A DNA stretch of 52,861 nucleotides, from contig CALHXW010000175.1 in NCBI GenBank assembly GCA_938040325.1, forward strand, positions 1-52,861, given 5' to 3'. Of this stretch, positions 26,472 to 34,591 are shown in pieces. Positions within the stretch are counted from its first letter, which is position 1. Every line of letters begins with the position of its first letter. The notes beneath the pieces were generated by a model. The model made no database searches. It worked only from the letters and a program-made list of their open reading frames with translations, and was not told the DNA's origin. Source of the DNA: an uncultured bacterium. Its GTDB lineage: Bacteria > Myxococcota_A > UBA9042 > PHBI01. Made by a program: the position numbers and the translations under genes.

Positions 26472-29400
26472 ATGCGGCGCGTACAACTCACACTCTTGCT
26501 GGGCCTCAGCCTAGCGCTTGTCGCCACAGGCTGCGGCGACGACGACACCAACCCGACGGACACCGACGTCGCGGTAGACGGCGACACCGGCGACCCGGAC
26601 GTGGAAGGCGACGCCGGCACCGACACGACCGGTGGCGACTCCGACCAAGCGGCGATCTTGAGCGTCGACGAGACCGAAGCGTGGGAGCTCGACGGTCTCA
26701 GCGCCCCTGTCCACGTCGTGCGCGTCGAGGGCAGCATTCCCCACATCTACGCTGAAAACCGCGACGACCTGGGGCGAGCGCTTGGGTTTACCGTGGCGCG
26801 CGACCGCTACCTGATCATGGACCTACAGCGTCGGCTCGGGCTCGGCACGCTCTCGTCGCTGCTCGGGCAGCAAGCGCTGCCCAACGACATGGAGAACACC
26901 TACATCGGCATGCGAGCCGTGTCCGCCAAGGTGCTCGAGAGCCTGACCGCCGAGCACCAGAGCTACCTCGATGCCTTTGCGGGCGGCGTCAACGCCTACA
27001 TCGCACAGGTCGCTGAAGGCAACCTGCCACCACCGAGCGAGCTGTCGATCTTCGCGCCCGCGCTCGGCTTCTCAAAGCCCAGCGACATGATGGCGCCCTT
27101 CGATCGCGCGTCGGTCGCCGCGATGGTCGCCGTCATCATGTACGAGACCAACTTTGGCACCAGCGATCCAGGCCGCGCGCAGCGTGCGCTTCAGCTGCCG
27201 ACCCTCTTCGACAGCATGGACGATGCGGACGCCACGAAGGCCCTGCGGAAGGCCGGCACGCTTGAGATCTGGAACGACCTGACCCCGACGTTCCCGGTCG
27301 CCTCTGCGCCCACCGACGGCGTGACCACCAACAGTGGCGCTCTCTCAGCGGGCGACAGCTCGAAACCTGGCCGCGCTGCGACGATCTCGCGCAAGGCGCT
27401 TGAGCGTACGACCCACCACCTCGACCGACTTGAGCGCCGTTTCATCCGAGACAAAGAAGAGGGCTTCGGAAGCAACGCCTGGGCCGTGGGCTCGGAAGGT
27501 ACTGCGAACGGTGCAGCCCTGGTCGCAGGCGACGGTCACCTGCAGCTGTCGATGCCCGCACTCTTCTGGCAGGTCGGCATGAACACGAAGGTGTTCGGCG
27601 ACGGCGACCTGCACCAGACCGGCATGCTCCTGACCGCGCTGCCGCTGCTCGCGGTCGGCACCAACGGCAAGGTGGCCTGGAGCCAGGTCAACCCGGTCTC
27701 CGACACCACCGACTGGTACGCCGAAGAGCTCCAGCTCGACGCCGACGGCGCGCCGATGGCGACCAAGTTCGATGGCGAGTGGGTCGCCGTGGTTGCCCAC
27801 GACGAGGAATACGACGTCGCGAACGTGCCGCTGCTGGGCTCGGTCGGCCGCACGGAGACCCACACCCGCTACGTCACCAACGACGGCCGCTGGATCTTTT
27901 CCTACGAGGGCGAGGTCGTCGATGCCGACTACACGGCCGCGGCCGGTGAGACCGTGCTCAACGTCATGGGCGATCTGATCGTGCCCAAAGACATGGACGG
28001 CGACGGGATCATCTCCGCGGTGAGCTTCGACTGGACGGGCTTTGAAGGAGCGGGCTACGTCGCTGCTCTCGACGGATTCGGCCAGGCGGAGACTGTCGAA
28101 GAGATGGCCGACCTCCACCGCGGTCAGGTCGGCGGCGGGCTCTACACGGCCGCGGCGGACTCCACTGGCAGCGTGCTCTTTGCAAGCTTTCAGGGACAGC
28201 CTTGCCGCAAGTACCTCGACACCGATGCCAGCGGCGCGTGGACCGCAGGTAGCGACCCGACGATGGTGCTCGACGGCACGCGCTACGCCGGGTTCGAGAT
28301 TCCGCTCGACGACAACAACCTCGCGGACGGTAGCGTCACCGACGACCCGTACCGCTGCGTCGTGCCGCTCTCTGGCTGGCCATCGGCCATCGACCCTGCG
28401 ACCCACTTCGTGTCGACCGCCAACAACCAGCCCGGCCCTGTGACCAATGACGGCACGTTCGCTGGTGACCCGTGGTACCTCGGCGGGCCATGGGCTGCGT
28501 TCCGTGCCGACACGATCGAGCGCGAGCTGGAGGCCGCCGTGGCCGACAAGAGCGCAAGCATCGAGCGGATGGCCGAGATCCAGGCGAACGCCGAGTCGCG
28601 CTTGGGTGAGCTCTTCATCGACGACATGCTGGCGGCCCTCGCCAACGCACGCGATGCTGCCAGCGGAAGCCCAGCGGCGGGCAGCAGCGAGGAGCGACAA
28701 GGTGCGGTGTACGCGGCACGCGCTGCCCAGTTCGACGCCGTCGAGACGCGCCTCAAGGACTGGCGCGACGGCAACTTCCAGACCCCGTCGGGCGTCGAGA
28801 CGTTCTACCACTCACCCATCGCCGTCGACCGCGACAACGCGGTCGCGACGATGATCTTCAACGCCTGGCTGCCACGCGTGGTCTCTGGCGTGTTCAACGA
28901 CGAGGGCATGGACGCGGTCTTCCGCTTCAGCGGAAGCCGGATGCGCGTGCGCTGGCTGCGCTGGATGCTCGACGGGCGCGGCGCCAACAACCCCGCGGGA
29001 CATGCCTGCTGGTACAGCGTCACCCAAGAGTGCGCCTACTTCGACCGCCTCGACACAGCCGAGCTCGAGACCGCCGACGAGATCATCGTGACAGCGCTGA
29101 GCAACGCCCTGGCCTTCCTGGAAGGACCGACCGATGCCGGTGGCCAGAGCGGCGGCTTCAACACCACCGACATGGACCAGTGGCTGTGGGGACTCCGCCA
29201 CCAGGCGCGCTTCGAGTCGCTGCTGTCGACGTTCTTGGGCGATGATCCGACCTTCGGCATCCTCGTCAAGCAGTTCTCGCTGACAACCGATGCGCTCGAC
29301 CTGGCCGAGTCCATCCCCGAGGGCGACCCTCGCCGCGCGCTCGACTGGTTCCCGCGTGGAGGCGACAACTGGGGCGTGGACGCGGGCAACCCGGGCTTCT

Positions 29401-29642
29401 CGGGCACGCGCTTTACCCACGGCAGCGGTCCCGTGATGCGCATGGTGATCGAGCTCAACGGCGAGCGCGTCAGCGGCCAGAACATCATCCCGGGCGGACA
29501 GTCAGCTCTGACCACGTCGGAGTTCCACAACGACCAGGCACAGCGCTGGCTCGGCAACGAGACCTACCCCTTCCGGTTCCACATCGACCAGGTTGTTGAG
29601 GGCGCGGTTGGGCGCGAGGTCTTGTCGCCACCGGCCGAGTAG
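26472..29642 (+). CDS. Penicillin acylase-family (Ntn hydrolase, S45) lipoprotein
   Basis: A 1056-residue lipoprotein precursor (ATGC, Cys21; GDDD and an Asp/Thr linker). The alpha-chain region has HIYAENRDDLGRALGF and RDRYLIMDLQRRLGLGTLS. The self-cleavage site and nucleophile are in GFGSNAWAVG, where Ser334 would become the beta-chain N-terminus. Further motifs are GDGHLQLSMPALFWQVGM and GTNGKVAWSQVNPVSDTTDW. AAGGGGA precedes the ATG. Family members cleave amide-linked acyl chains from beta-lactams, acyl-homoserine lactones or lipopeptides. At about 1050 residues it is longer than typical (750-850) because of the linker and inserts. A clear terminator follows. Confidence 0.92.
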   Translation: MRRVQLTLLLGLSLALVATGCGDDDTNPTDTDVAVDGDTGDPDVEGDAGTDTTGGDSDQAAILSVDETEAWELDGLSAPVHVVRVEGSIPHIYAENRDDLGRALGFTVARDRYLIMDLQRRLGLGTLSSLLGQQALPNDMENTYIGMRAVSAKVLESLTAEHQSYLDAFAGGVNAYIAQVAEGNLPPPSELSIFAPALGFSKPSDMMAPFDRASVAAMVAVIMYETNFGTSDPGRAQRALQLPTLFDSMDDADATKALRKAGTLEIWNDLTPTFPVASAPTDGVTTNSGALSAGDSSKPGRAATISRKALERTTHHLDRLERRFIRDKEEGFGSNAWAVGSEGTANGAALVAGDGHLQLSMPALFWQVGMNTKVFGDGDLHQTGMLLTALPLLAVGTNGKVAWSQVNPVSDTTDWYAEELQLDADGAPMATKFDGEWVAVVAHDEEYDVANVPLLGSVGRTETHTRYVTNDGRWIFSYEGEVVDADYTAAAGETVLNVMGDLIVPKDMDGDGIISAVSFDWTGFEGAGYVAALDGFGQAETVEEMADLHRGQVGGGLYTAAADSTGSVLFASFQGQPCRKYLDTDASGAWTAGSDPTMVLDGTRYAGFEIPLDDNNLADGSVTDDPYRCVVPLSGWPSAIDPATHFVSTANNQPGPVTNDGTFAGDPWYLGGPWAAFRADTIERELEAAVADKSASIERMAEIQANAESRLGELFIDDMLAALANARDAASGSPAAGSSEERQGAVYAARAAQFDAVETRLKDWRDGNFQTPSGVETFYHSPIAVDRDNAVATMIFNAWLPRVVSGVFNDEGMDAVFRFSGSRMRVRWLRWMLDGRGANNPAGHACWYSVTQECAYFDRLDTAELETADEIIVTALSNALAFLEGPTDAGGQSGGFNTTDMDQWLWGLRHQARFESLLSTFLGDDPTFGILVKQFSLTTDALDLAESIPEGDPRRALDWFPRGGDNWGVDAGNPGFSGTRFTHGSGPVMRMVIELNGERVSGQNIIPGGQSALTTSEFHNDQAQRWLGNETYPFRFHIDQVVEGAVGREVLSPPAE

Positions 29643-29667
29643 CGACCGACCAAGCAGAGTTGCCAAG

Positions 29668-29697
29668 AGGCCAGGCCGGCAGCGGTCTGGCCTTTTT
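29668..29697 (+). terminator. Rho-independent terminator after the acylase gene
   Basis: AGGCCAG pairs with CTGGCCT across a 12-base loop and is followed by TTTTT. It lies 26 bases after the stop codon and before the next gene's ribosome site. Confidence 0.85.
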
Positions 29698-29727
29698 CAG
29701 GTTCCACTGACGCCGAGGGGCTAAAGC

Positions 29728-30444
29728 ATGAGCGAGCGCATCAACCCACACGGACAACCCGTCGGCCCGCCGGTCGCCGACTGGCAAGGCGCGCGCTGGC
29801 CCGCCAGCGACCTGCTCGAGGGCCGCTGGTGCCGCGTCGAGGCGCTCGAGATCGAGCGTCATCAGGCAGACCTCTATGGCGCCTTTGCCGCCACCAACGG
29901 TGACACGAGCTGGACATACCTCTCGTACGGACCTTTCGCGTCACACGAGGCGTTCGCCACCTGGCTGAGAGCGGCGCACGCAGTCCCGACGACCTGTTTT
30001 TACGCGATCATCGATGCCATCAGCGGGCGGGCGGTTGGGCTGGCGAGCTACCTGCGCGTTGCACCGCAGGCCGGCTCGGTCGAGGTCGGGCACGTGCACT
30101 TCTCGGACGCGCTCAAGGGCACGCCGGCGGCCACCGAGGCGATGTATCTCATGATGCGCGAGGCGTTTCAGCTGGGCTTTCGGCGCTACGAGTGGAAGTG
30201 CGACGCGTTGAATGCCCCGTCGCGACGCGCAGCGGCCCGGCTAGGCTTTCGCTTTGAGGGGGTCTTCCGCCAGGCGCTCGTCTACAAGGGACGCAACCGA
30301 GACACTGCCTGGCTGTCGATCGTCGACGGCGAGTGGCCGGCCATACGCAGCGCTCTCGAGCGCTGGCTAGACGCTACCAACTTCGATGCCGACGGACAGC
30401 AGCGCGTGCGGCTCAGCGATCTGACGCGCGCACTGTCGGCGTGA
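29728..30444 (+). CDS. GNAT acetyltransferase, RimJ/RimL-like
   Basis: 238 residues, cytoplasmic. The sequence follows the RimJ/RimL-like pattern: an N-terminal GRWCRVEAL strand, a mid-region with SGRAVGLASYLRV and SVEVGHVHFSDALKGTPAATE (acyl-CoA binding), and the C-terminal NAPSRRAAARLGFRFEGVFR with FRQALVYKGRNRDTAW. GAGGGG precedes the ATG. Family members acetylate protein N-termini or small amines. Separated from the acylase gene by its terminator, so independently expressed. Confidence 0.88.
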   Translation: MSERINPHGQPVGPPVADWQGARWPASDLLEGRWCRVEALEIERHQADLYGAFAATNGDTSWTYLSYGPFASHEAFATWLRAAHAVPTTCFYAIIDAISGRAVGLASYLRVAPQAGSVEVGHVHFSDALKGTPAATEAMYLMMREAFQLGFRRYEWKCDALNAPSRRAAARLGFRFEGVFRQALVYKGRNRDTAWLSIVDGEWPAIRSALERWLDATNFDADGQQRVRLSDLTRALSA

Positions 30445-30623
30445 GCGCGTCGCGTGAGAGAGGCCATCGGCACGACACGAGCGATGGTGCACAGGGGCGG
30501 AGTCGCGTCGGCCGGGTGGGCGTCTCGACGAACTTTTTTCGCGCATGCTGATGGTGTTTGCCGCATAAGGGCGTCTCTAAAGTGAGTCCACTGGCTGCCT
30601 ACAACCACGAGGAGACGCAACCG

Positions 30624-31640
30624 ATGAACACCCTCACACGCAACCTTATCCTGATCGCTGCTGGCCTCGCCATGAGCGCCCCGACCAGCGCTCTCGCACA
30701 GGCTCCGTCGGGCGTGTGGGTCAGCGCGACCGCCGGCCGCGCTGCACCCTCGAAGCTTCTCGCGGGCGGCACCGAGAACGGCAAGCCCCTCTACATCTGC
30801 CGCGGCAACCACGCTGGTGGCGTCCACCCCGGCAAGCTCGTGAAGGGAAACTGCAACATTGGCTACGGCGGCAAAGAGCTGCACCTCAAGAACTTCACGC
30901 TGCTGACCAAAAACGCCAACTACCGCTGGGTCAACGCGAGCACGCGCCTGCCTGCGAACACCGTTTACGGCGGCAAGGAAGCCAAGCGCCCGCTCGCTGT
31001 TTGCCGCGCCAAGTTCAAGGGCGGCACCCACCCCGGCAAGGTCGTTCGTAGCCAGTGCAACATCGGCTACGGCGGCAAAGAGTACACGCTCAAGCCGTTC
31101 CAGGTGCTGACGTTCGTCAAGCCGACGATCGCCCCGAAGACGCCGCCCAAGGTGGGTCGCAGCATCCCGCAGCTTCGCCCCGTGAAGCCACGCCCGGCTC
31201 CGATCCCGCTCATCAAGGCACCTGTTGCCAAGCTCGACTGGGTGTCGACGACCGCCGGCAAGCGCGTCGACAACGTCCTCGCCGGCGGCCGTGAAGCCAA
31301 CGGGACGGCACTGCCCGTCTGCATGGCGCGCCACGCGAACGGCCTGCACCCCGGCAAGGTCGTCAAAGGCAACTGCAACATCGGCTATGGTGGCAAGGAG
31401 CTCTACAAGAAGAGCTACCGCGTCCTGGTCGGCACCAAGGCGCAAGTTCAGTGGAAGCCCGCAACGTTCCGCGGCAAGTACATCTCGGGAGGCTACGAGG
31501 GCAAGGACTCGCGGCTCGTGTGCCGCGCCAAGTACAAGGGTGGTGTCCACCCCGGCAAGCTCGTCAACCGCAAGTGCAACATCGGCTGGGGCGGCAAGGA
31601 GATCGTGCTCGGCGACTACGAGCTGCTCTTCCTGAAGTAG
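30624..31640 (+). CDS. Secreted DM9-repeat (DUF3421) protein
   Basis: 338 residues. The signal peptide ends at SALA-Q near residue 25 with no lipobox, so it is secreted. Four DM9 repeats (about 26-96, 97-164, 204-270, 271-338) each carry a GG-x-x-G-x-PLxxCR strand pair and the highly regular HPGK(L/V)V...CNIG(Y/W)GGKE motif. A Pro/Lys-rich linker separates the two pairs. DM9 domains are common in insects and molluscs, where some bind mannose; bacterial examples are less common. The conserved Cys in each repeat could pair. GAGGAGA lies seven bases before the ATG. Probable extracellular carbohydrate-binding protein. Confidence 0.88.
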   Translation: MNTLTRNLILIAAGLAMSAPTSALAQAPSGVWVSATAGRAAPSKLLAGGTENGKPLYICRGNHAGGVHPGKLVKGNCNIGYGGKELHLKNFTLLTKNANYRWVNASTRLPANTVYGGKEAKRPLAVCRAKFKGGTHPGKVVRSQCNIGYGGKEYTLKPFQVLTFVKPTIAPKTPPKVGRSIPQLRPVKPRPAPIPLIKAPVAKLDWVSTTAGKRVDNVLAGGREANGTALPVCMARHANGLHPGKVVKGNCNIGYGGKELYKKSYRVLVGTKAQVQWKPATFRGKYISGGYEGKDSRLVCRAKYKGGVHPGKLVNRKCNIGWGGKEIVLGDYELLFLK

Positions 31641-31668
31641 GCAATCGCCGCACCCGCCAAGTCCACGG

Positions 31669-31695
31669 GCCCCAAGCTGCAGCGCAGCTTGGGGC
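31669..31695 (+). terminator. Perfect 12-bp hairpin after the DM9 gene
   Basis: GCCCCAAGCTGC and GCAGCTTGGGGC form a perfect 12-bp stem with a three-base loop, 28 bases after the stop. The following TTCGTCGT is only weakly T-rich, so it is a likely but not textbook terminator. Confidence 0.7.
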
Positions 31696-31767
31696 TTCGT
31701 CGTATGCCCCAACCCCGGACCGTCCGGAGCTCATGGCCTTTGTCGCCGCCGCGGCTGCCGGTCGCAC

Positions 31768-31877
31768 GGGCGCAGTCCCTGAGTGTTGTCGAGGTCGACA
31801 GGTGCTGCGCCCCTGGGACCCGCGTTGAGCGCGTCACGCGCGTCATCATGAACTGCATTTCCCGGCGGCGCTGCTAG
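31768..31877 (+). repeat. Dispersed palindromic element, copy B
   Basis: This aligns without gaps in its hairpin part to the reverse complement of 52010-52103. It starts GCGCAG-CCTGAGTG, then CTGCGCCC, TGGGACCCGCG, TGAGCGC, GTCATCA and ends GCATTTCCCGG. The outer stem GGGCGCAG/CTGCGCCC and an inner TGTCGA-GG-TCGACA hairpin can form. The far end is missing or diverged. It lies between the DM9 gene terminator and the end of the sodX gene. Confidence 0.7.
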
Positions 31878-31879
31878 AG

Positions 31880-32239
31880 CTAGAGGCGCGCGATCACGAC
31901 GCCGATCAGGTGATGGCGCGGCAAGGGCCCGAAGGTTCGGCTGTCGGTACCTTCTGCAGGGTCGTCGCTGGCGAGCTCGACGTGGCTGTCGGTCATGGCG
32001 CTGACCCGCTTGATGAGCACGACGTCGGACGTGTACGGGTGGCCCGCGACCACGATGTCGCCGACGCGAGGCTGGCGCTTGGGTGCGACGAAGACATCGT
32101 CTCCAGGCGCAAGCGTTGGCTGCATGCTCAGGCCAGATACACGAAACCTCCGGTAGCGCCGCAGCAGCCACCGGAGGATCACCCCAACGCTTGGTGTTGG
32201 GAGGGGACGCGCGCCACTCACGCCGAGTGCTTCCGACAA
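31880..32239 (-). CDS. sodX: Nickel-type superoxide dismutase maturation protease (SodX, signal-peptidase-like)
   Basis: A 119-residue S26-type peptidase. SGLSMQPTLAPGDDVFV holds the catalytic Ser (S-M-x-P) and VVLIKRVSAM the catalytic Lys; the end matches family strands (GPLPRHHLIGVVIARL). SodX proteins remove the N-terminal propeptide of NiSOD so that His1 can bind nickel. There is no evident membrane helix. The start is a TTG 34 bases after the sodN stop; internal GTGs are alternatives. It is the last gene of the three-gene NiSOD operon, and its stop abuts repeat copy B. Confidence 0.87.
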   Translation of the reverse strand: MSEALGVSGARPLPTPSVGVILRWLLRRYRRFRVSGLSMQPTLAPGDDVFVAPKRQPRVGDIVVAGHPYTSDVVLIKRVSAMTDSHVELASDDPAEGTDSRTFGPLPRHHLIGVVIARL

Positions 32240-32273
32240 GCCCGGGCGCGCGAACGTGGGCGGCGCGAGTCCA

Positions 32274-32750
32274 TCAACCGCCAGCGAGGACCCAGTCGAC
32301 CTTACGGCCCTTCACGGACCAGAAGATGTTGTGGATCTCTTCGATGGCTTCCATCAGCTCGTCGGCGTGAACCGGGCTGACCTCGACCTTGCAGGCCGAG
32401 CAGAGCTTGGTGGCCTTCCAGAAGATGTCGTGGAGGTTCGGGTGGGCGGCCAGGTGCTGCGGCTTAAAGAAGTCCGTCCAAAGCACGAGCAGCTGCTCTT
32501 TCGCCTTATGAGCTTCCTCTTCCTTGATGGCCACGTAGCGCGTGAGCGAGTTGAGGTAGTGCGCCATTGCCTTGCCATCGCTCGCGTCGGGCGGGGTGAG
32601 CGCCACGATCTTTTTGGTCATCGACCGAACGGCCTCGGCCGCGATGCGAGCGGAAGCGGGGTCGTAGATGCCGCAGGGACCGTCGCAGTGTGCTTCGGCG
32701 ACAGGGGCAGGAGCGGCGCTGTCGAGCGCGTTAAGTAGTGACTTGAGCAT
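32274..32750 (-). CDS. sodN: Nickel superoxide dismutase precursor
   Basis: 158 residues. It converts superoxide to oxygen and hydrogen peroxide. The nickel hook HCDGPCGIYDP starts at residue 21 after a 20-residue propeptide ending in VAEA; after cleavage His1, Cys2 and Cys6 ligate nickel and form the active site. The four-helix-bundle body (RYVAIKEEEAHKAKEQLLVL, WTDFFKPQHL, FWKATKLCSACK, IHNIFWSVKGRKVDWVL) matches known NiSODs in sequence and length. There is no Sec signal, so it is cytoplasmic. The gene follows the small His-rich membrane protein by ten bases. Confidence 0.96.
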   Translation of the reverse strand: MLKSLLNALDSAAPAPVAEAHCDGPCGIYDPASARIAAEAVRSMTKKIVALTPPDASDGKAMAHYLNSLTRYVAIKEEEAHKAKEQLLVLWTDFFKPQHLAAHPNLHDIFWKATKLCSACKVEVSPVHADELMEAIEEIHNIFWSVKGRKVDWVLAGG

Positions 32751-32760
32751 GTCCAGCCTC

Positions 32761-32949
32761 CTAGTTGTTGGTGGTGCGTTTGAAGTAGGTAAAGGCGCCG
32801 ATCGCGGCGACCGCTACGGCGGCAACGATGACCCACTCGCCATGGGCGTGTGCGACGTCAGCGCCGTGGCCCGGGTGGGCGTAAGCGGCGGTAGGCAGGA
32901 GGGCGGCCGCAGCAGCGACGCGCGCGATGATTCCCCGAAGGCTCTGCAT
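32761..32949 (-). CDS. Small His-rich single-pass membrane protein of the NiSOD operon (62 aa)
   Basis: The signal peptide MQSLRGIIARVAAAAALLPT...AYA is followed by a mature N-terminus HPGHGADVAHAHGEW with four His within twelve residues. Next come one membrane helix (VIVAAVAVAAIGAF) and a basic tail (YFKRTTNN). The mature start HPGHG is like that of HupE/UreJ nickel permeases, but the rest of that family (six helices) is absent. It is the first gene of the operon, ten bases before sodN, with GAGAAAG before the ATG. I infer a metal-binding role at the outer face of the inner membrane, perhaps nickel or copper capture. Confidence 0.7.
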   Translation of the reverse strand: MQSLRGIIARVAAAAALLPTAAYAHPGHGADVAHAHGEWVIVAAVAVAAIGAFTYFKRTTNN

Positions 32950-33177
32950 AAGCGAATCTTTCTCGTGTGTTAGAGTCTAGGTTGGACCGGTGTGGTCGGC
33001 ACGTTCACGCGACTAGCCAGTCTCGACCAGCGCGGCGCCGGCGCATGAGACCAAGCGCTCACCAAGGCGTCAACCCGACGCTGACCCGGCGTTGAACCGT
33101 GGACACCCACAGCCGCGCTGCCGGGCGCGTCTCGCGCGGCCTACGTCGTGACGCTGACGTTGTGATAGGGGTGTGGC

Positions 33178-34566
33178 GTGCAATCTCCTGGCTCAGAGGC
33201 TCCCGCGCGCGATCGCCGACCCAGCAACGGCAGCGACCCGATCGGCGGCATGCCGCTTGAGGGTGGCGACCTCACGGTCGGGCGGCGGCTCGTGCTCGCG
33301 CTGATGACTCCGCTGACCCTCGTTGCGTTTGCGGTGACTTGGTTCATGTGCGCTCTCGATCGCGGCTTTGGCTTTCCAATGCCCTTCCCGCGTTCGCTGG
33401 CCGAGCTGCGAGCACAGCAGGACTGGTGTGTCGCGAAGCTCCAGGCCGCTGGCGTCGTGCCAGCCGAGGCGGAGATCACCGGCTACGAGGTGGTCCCGAT
33501 GCAGGCGGCGTTTCGCTCGCGCATCGGCCGGGTCACGGTCCGCTGGCGCCTCGAGCAAAGGACCGGCGAGCTGTCGTGCGTCGCGAAGCTCGATCCGAGC
33601 GCAGGCACCTCGGTCAATCGCGCGGTCTACGTGCTTCAGCGAAACCACGTCAACGAGGTCAACAGCTACGTCCAGCTAGGCCTCGGCCCTGAGTGCTACT
33701 ACGGGCGCTGTGGTCGCGCGAGCGGCCGGATGCTCTTGCTGCTGGCCGACCACAGCAACGACCGGCAGCACGATGAGCGCGCTGGCTGCCCGCTCGAAGA
33801 CGCTCGGCAGGCCGTCACCGCGCTGGCAGAGCTCCACCGCGAGCACTGGGGCATGAAGGCGCGTGCGTGGCCCACAGGGATCCCACCAGCGGCGGTCGAC
33901 TTCTTTACGATGTTTGCCACCGGCAAAGAGCGCGCAGCGGCACGTCGCCTCTGTCGCGCGACGTGGCGCCAGTGCAACAGGCCGCAGACGCTGCTCCACG
34001 GCGACGCGCGCGTCGGCAACATCTTCTTCGCACGCAGCGCACTGCTCTTTGACTGGCAGGCGACGCGTCTCGGGTTGGCCGCGTTCGACGTCGCCTACTT
34101 TCTAACGCTCAGCCTGACGACCCAGGACCTGCTGCGCCACGAGGCTGAGCTGGTGGACCTCTACCACGCGACGCTCACGGCCGATGGCGTGGACTATCCG
34201 CGCGAGATGCTCAATACCGATCTCTTGGACGCGCTGATGCTGGTCGCGGGGCTGCTCTTTCTTCCGTTCTTGAGCGGCGAGATCAGCGTCGACGACGAGA
34301 CACGCGAAGACGTCGTAGAGGGCGGCGTGGTCTGGACCCGGCGCTTCGTCGCGCGAGCGGCGCGAGTCCCAGACGCCGCGCTCCAAGCGCGCTACGGCAT
34401 CACCCATGAAGCCCTCATGGAGATCTTGCGTCAGAGCCTCACCAAGCCGCCCGCGCTCAATCCGGGCGCTTGGTTTGTGGCCGACGAGGTCCAAAAGCTC
34501 GGCGGTGCCGATGCGTTCATCGCGGACGCGGTGGCGAGCTGTCGCTCAGCAGAGGCGGCTGGCTAA
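33178..34566 (+). CDS. Ecdysteroid-kinase-like (EcKL/CHK) phosphotransferase with N-terminal membrane helix
   Basis: 462 residues. The kinase fold shows an ATP-binding Lys (CVAKLDP, Lys137), a conserved Glu (HVNEVNSY, Glu160), the Brenner motif TLLHGDARVGNIFF (Asp276, Asn281) and metal-binding LLFDWQ (Asp292), followed by YFLTLSLTTQDLLRHE. This pattern fits the EcKL/DUF1679 branch of aminoglycoside/choline-kinase-like enzymes, which phosphorylate small hydroxylated molecules. A hydrophobic segment at about 38-60 (LVLALMTPLTLVAFAVTWFM) suggests membrane attachment, unusual for the family. The GTG start has AGGGGTG upstream. Divergent from the NiSOD operon. Confidence 0.8.
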   Translation: MQSPGSEAPARDRRPSNGSDPIGGMPLEGGDLTVGRRLVLALMTPLTLVAFAVTWFMCALDRGFGFPMPFPRSLAELRAQQDWCVAKLQAAGVVPAEAEITGYEVVPMQAAFRSRIGRVTVRWRLEQRTGELSCVAKLDPSAGTSVNRAVYVLQRNHVNEVNSYVQLGLGPECYYGRCGRASGRMLLLLADHSNDRQHDERAGCPLEDARQAVTALAELHREHWGMKARAWPTGIPPAAVDFFTMFATGKERAAARRLCRATWRQCNRPQTLLHGDARVGNIFFARSALLFDWQATRLGLAAFDVAYFLTLSLTTQDLLRHEAELVDLYHATLTADGVDYPREMLNTDLLDALMLVAGLLFLPFLSGEISVDDETREDVVEGGVVWTRRFVARAARVPDAALQARYGITHEALMEILRQSLTKPPALNPGAWFVADEVQKLGGADAFIADAVASCRSAEAAG

Positions 34567-34591
34567 GACAGGGGCCTGCTGGGCGCTTGGC

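Noticed and set aside
27345-28811. Long minus-strand open frame inside the acylase gene
   Set aside because: The acylase frame shows all family motifs through this stretch; the antisense frame is a GC-skew by-product.
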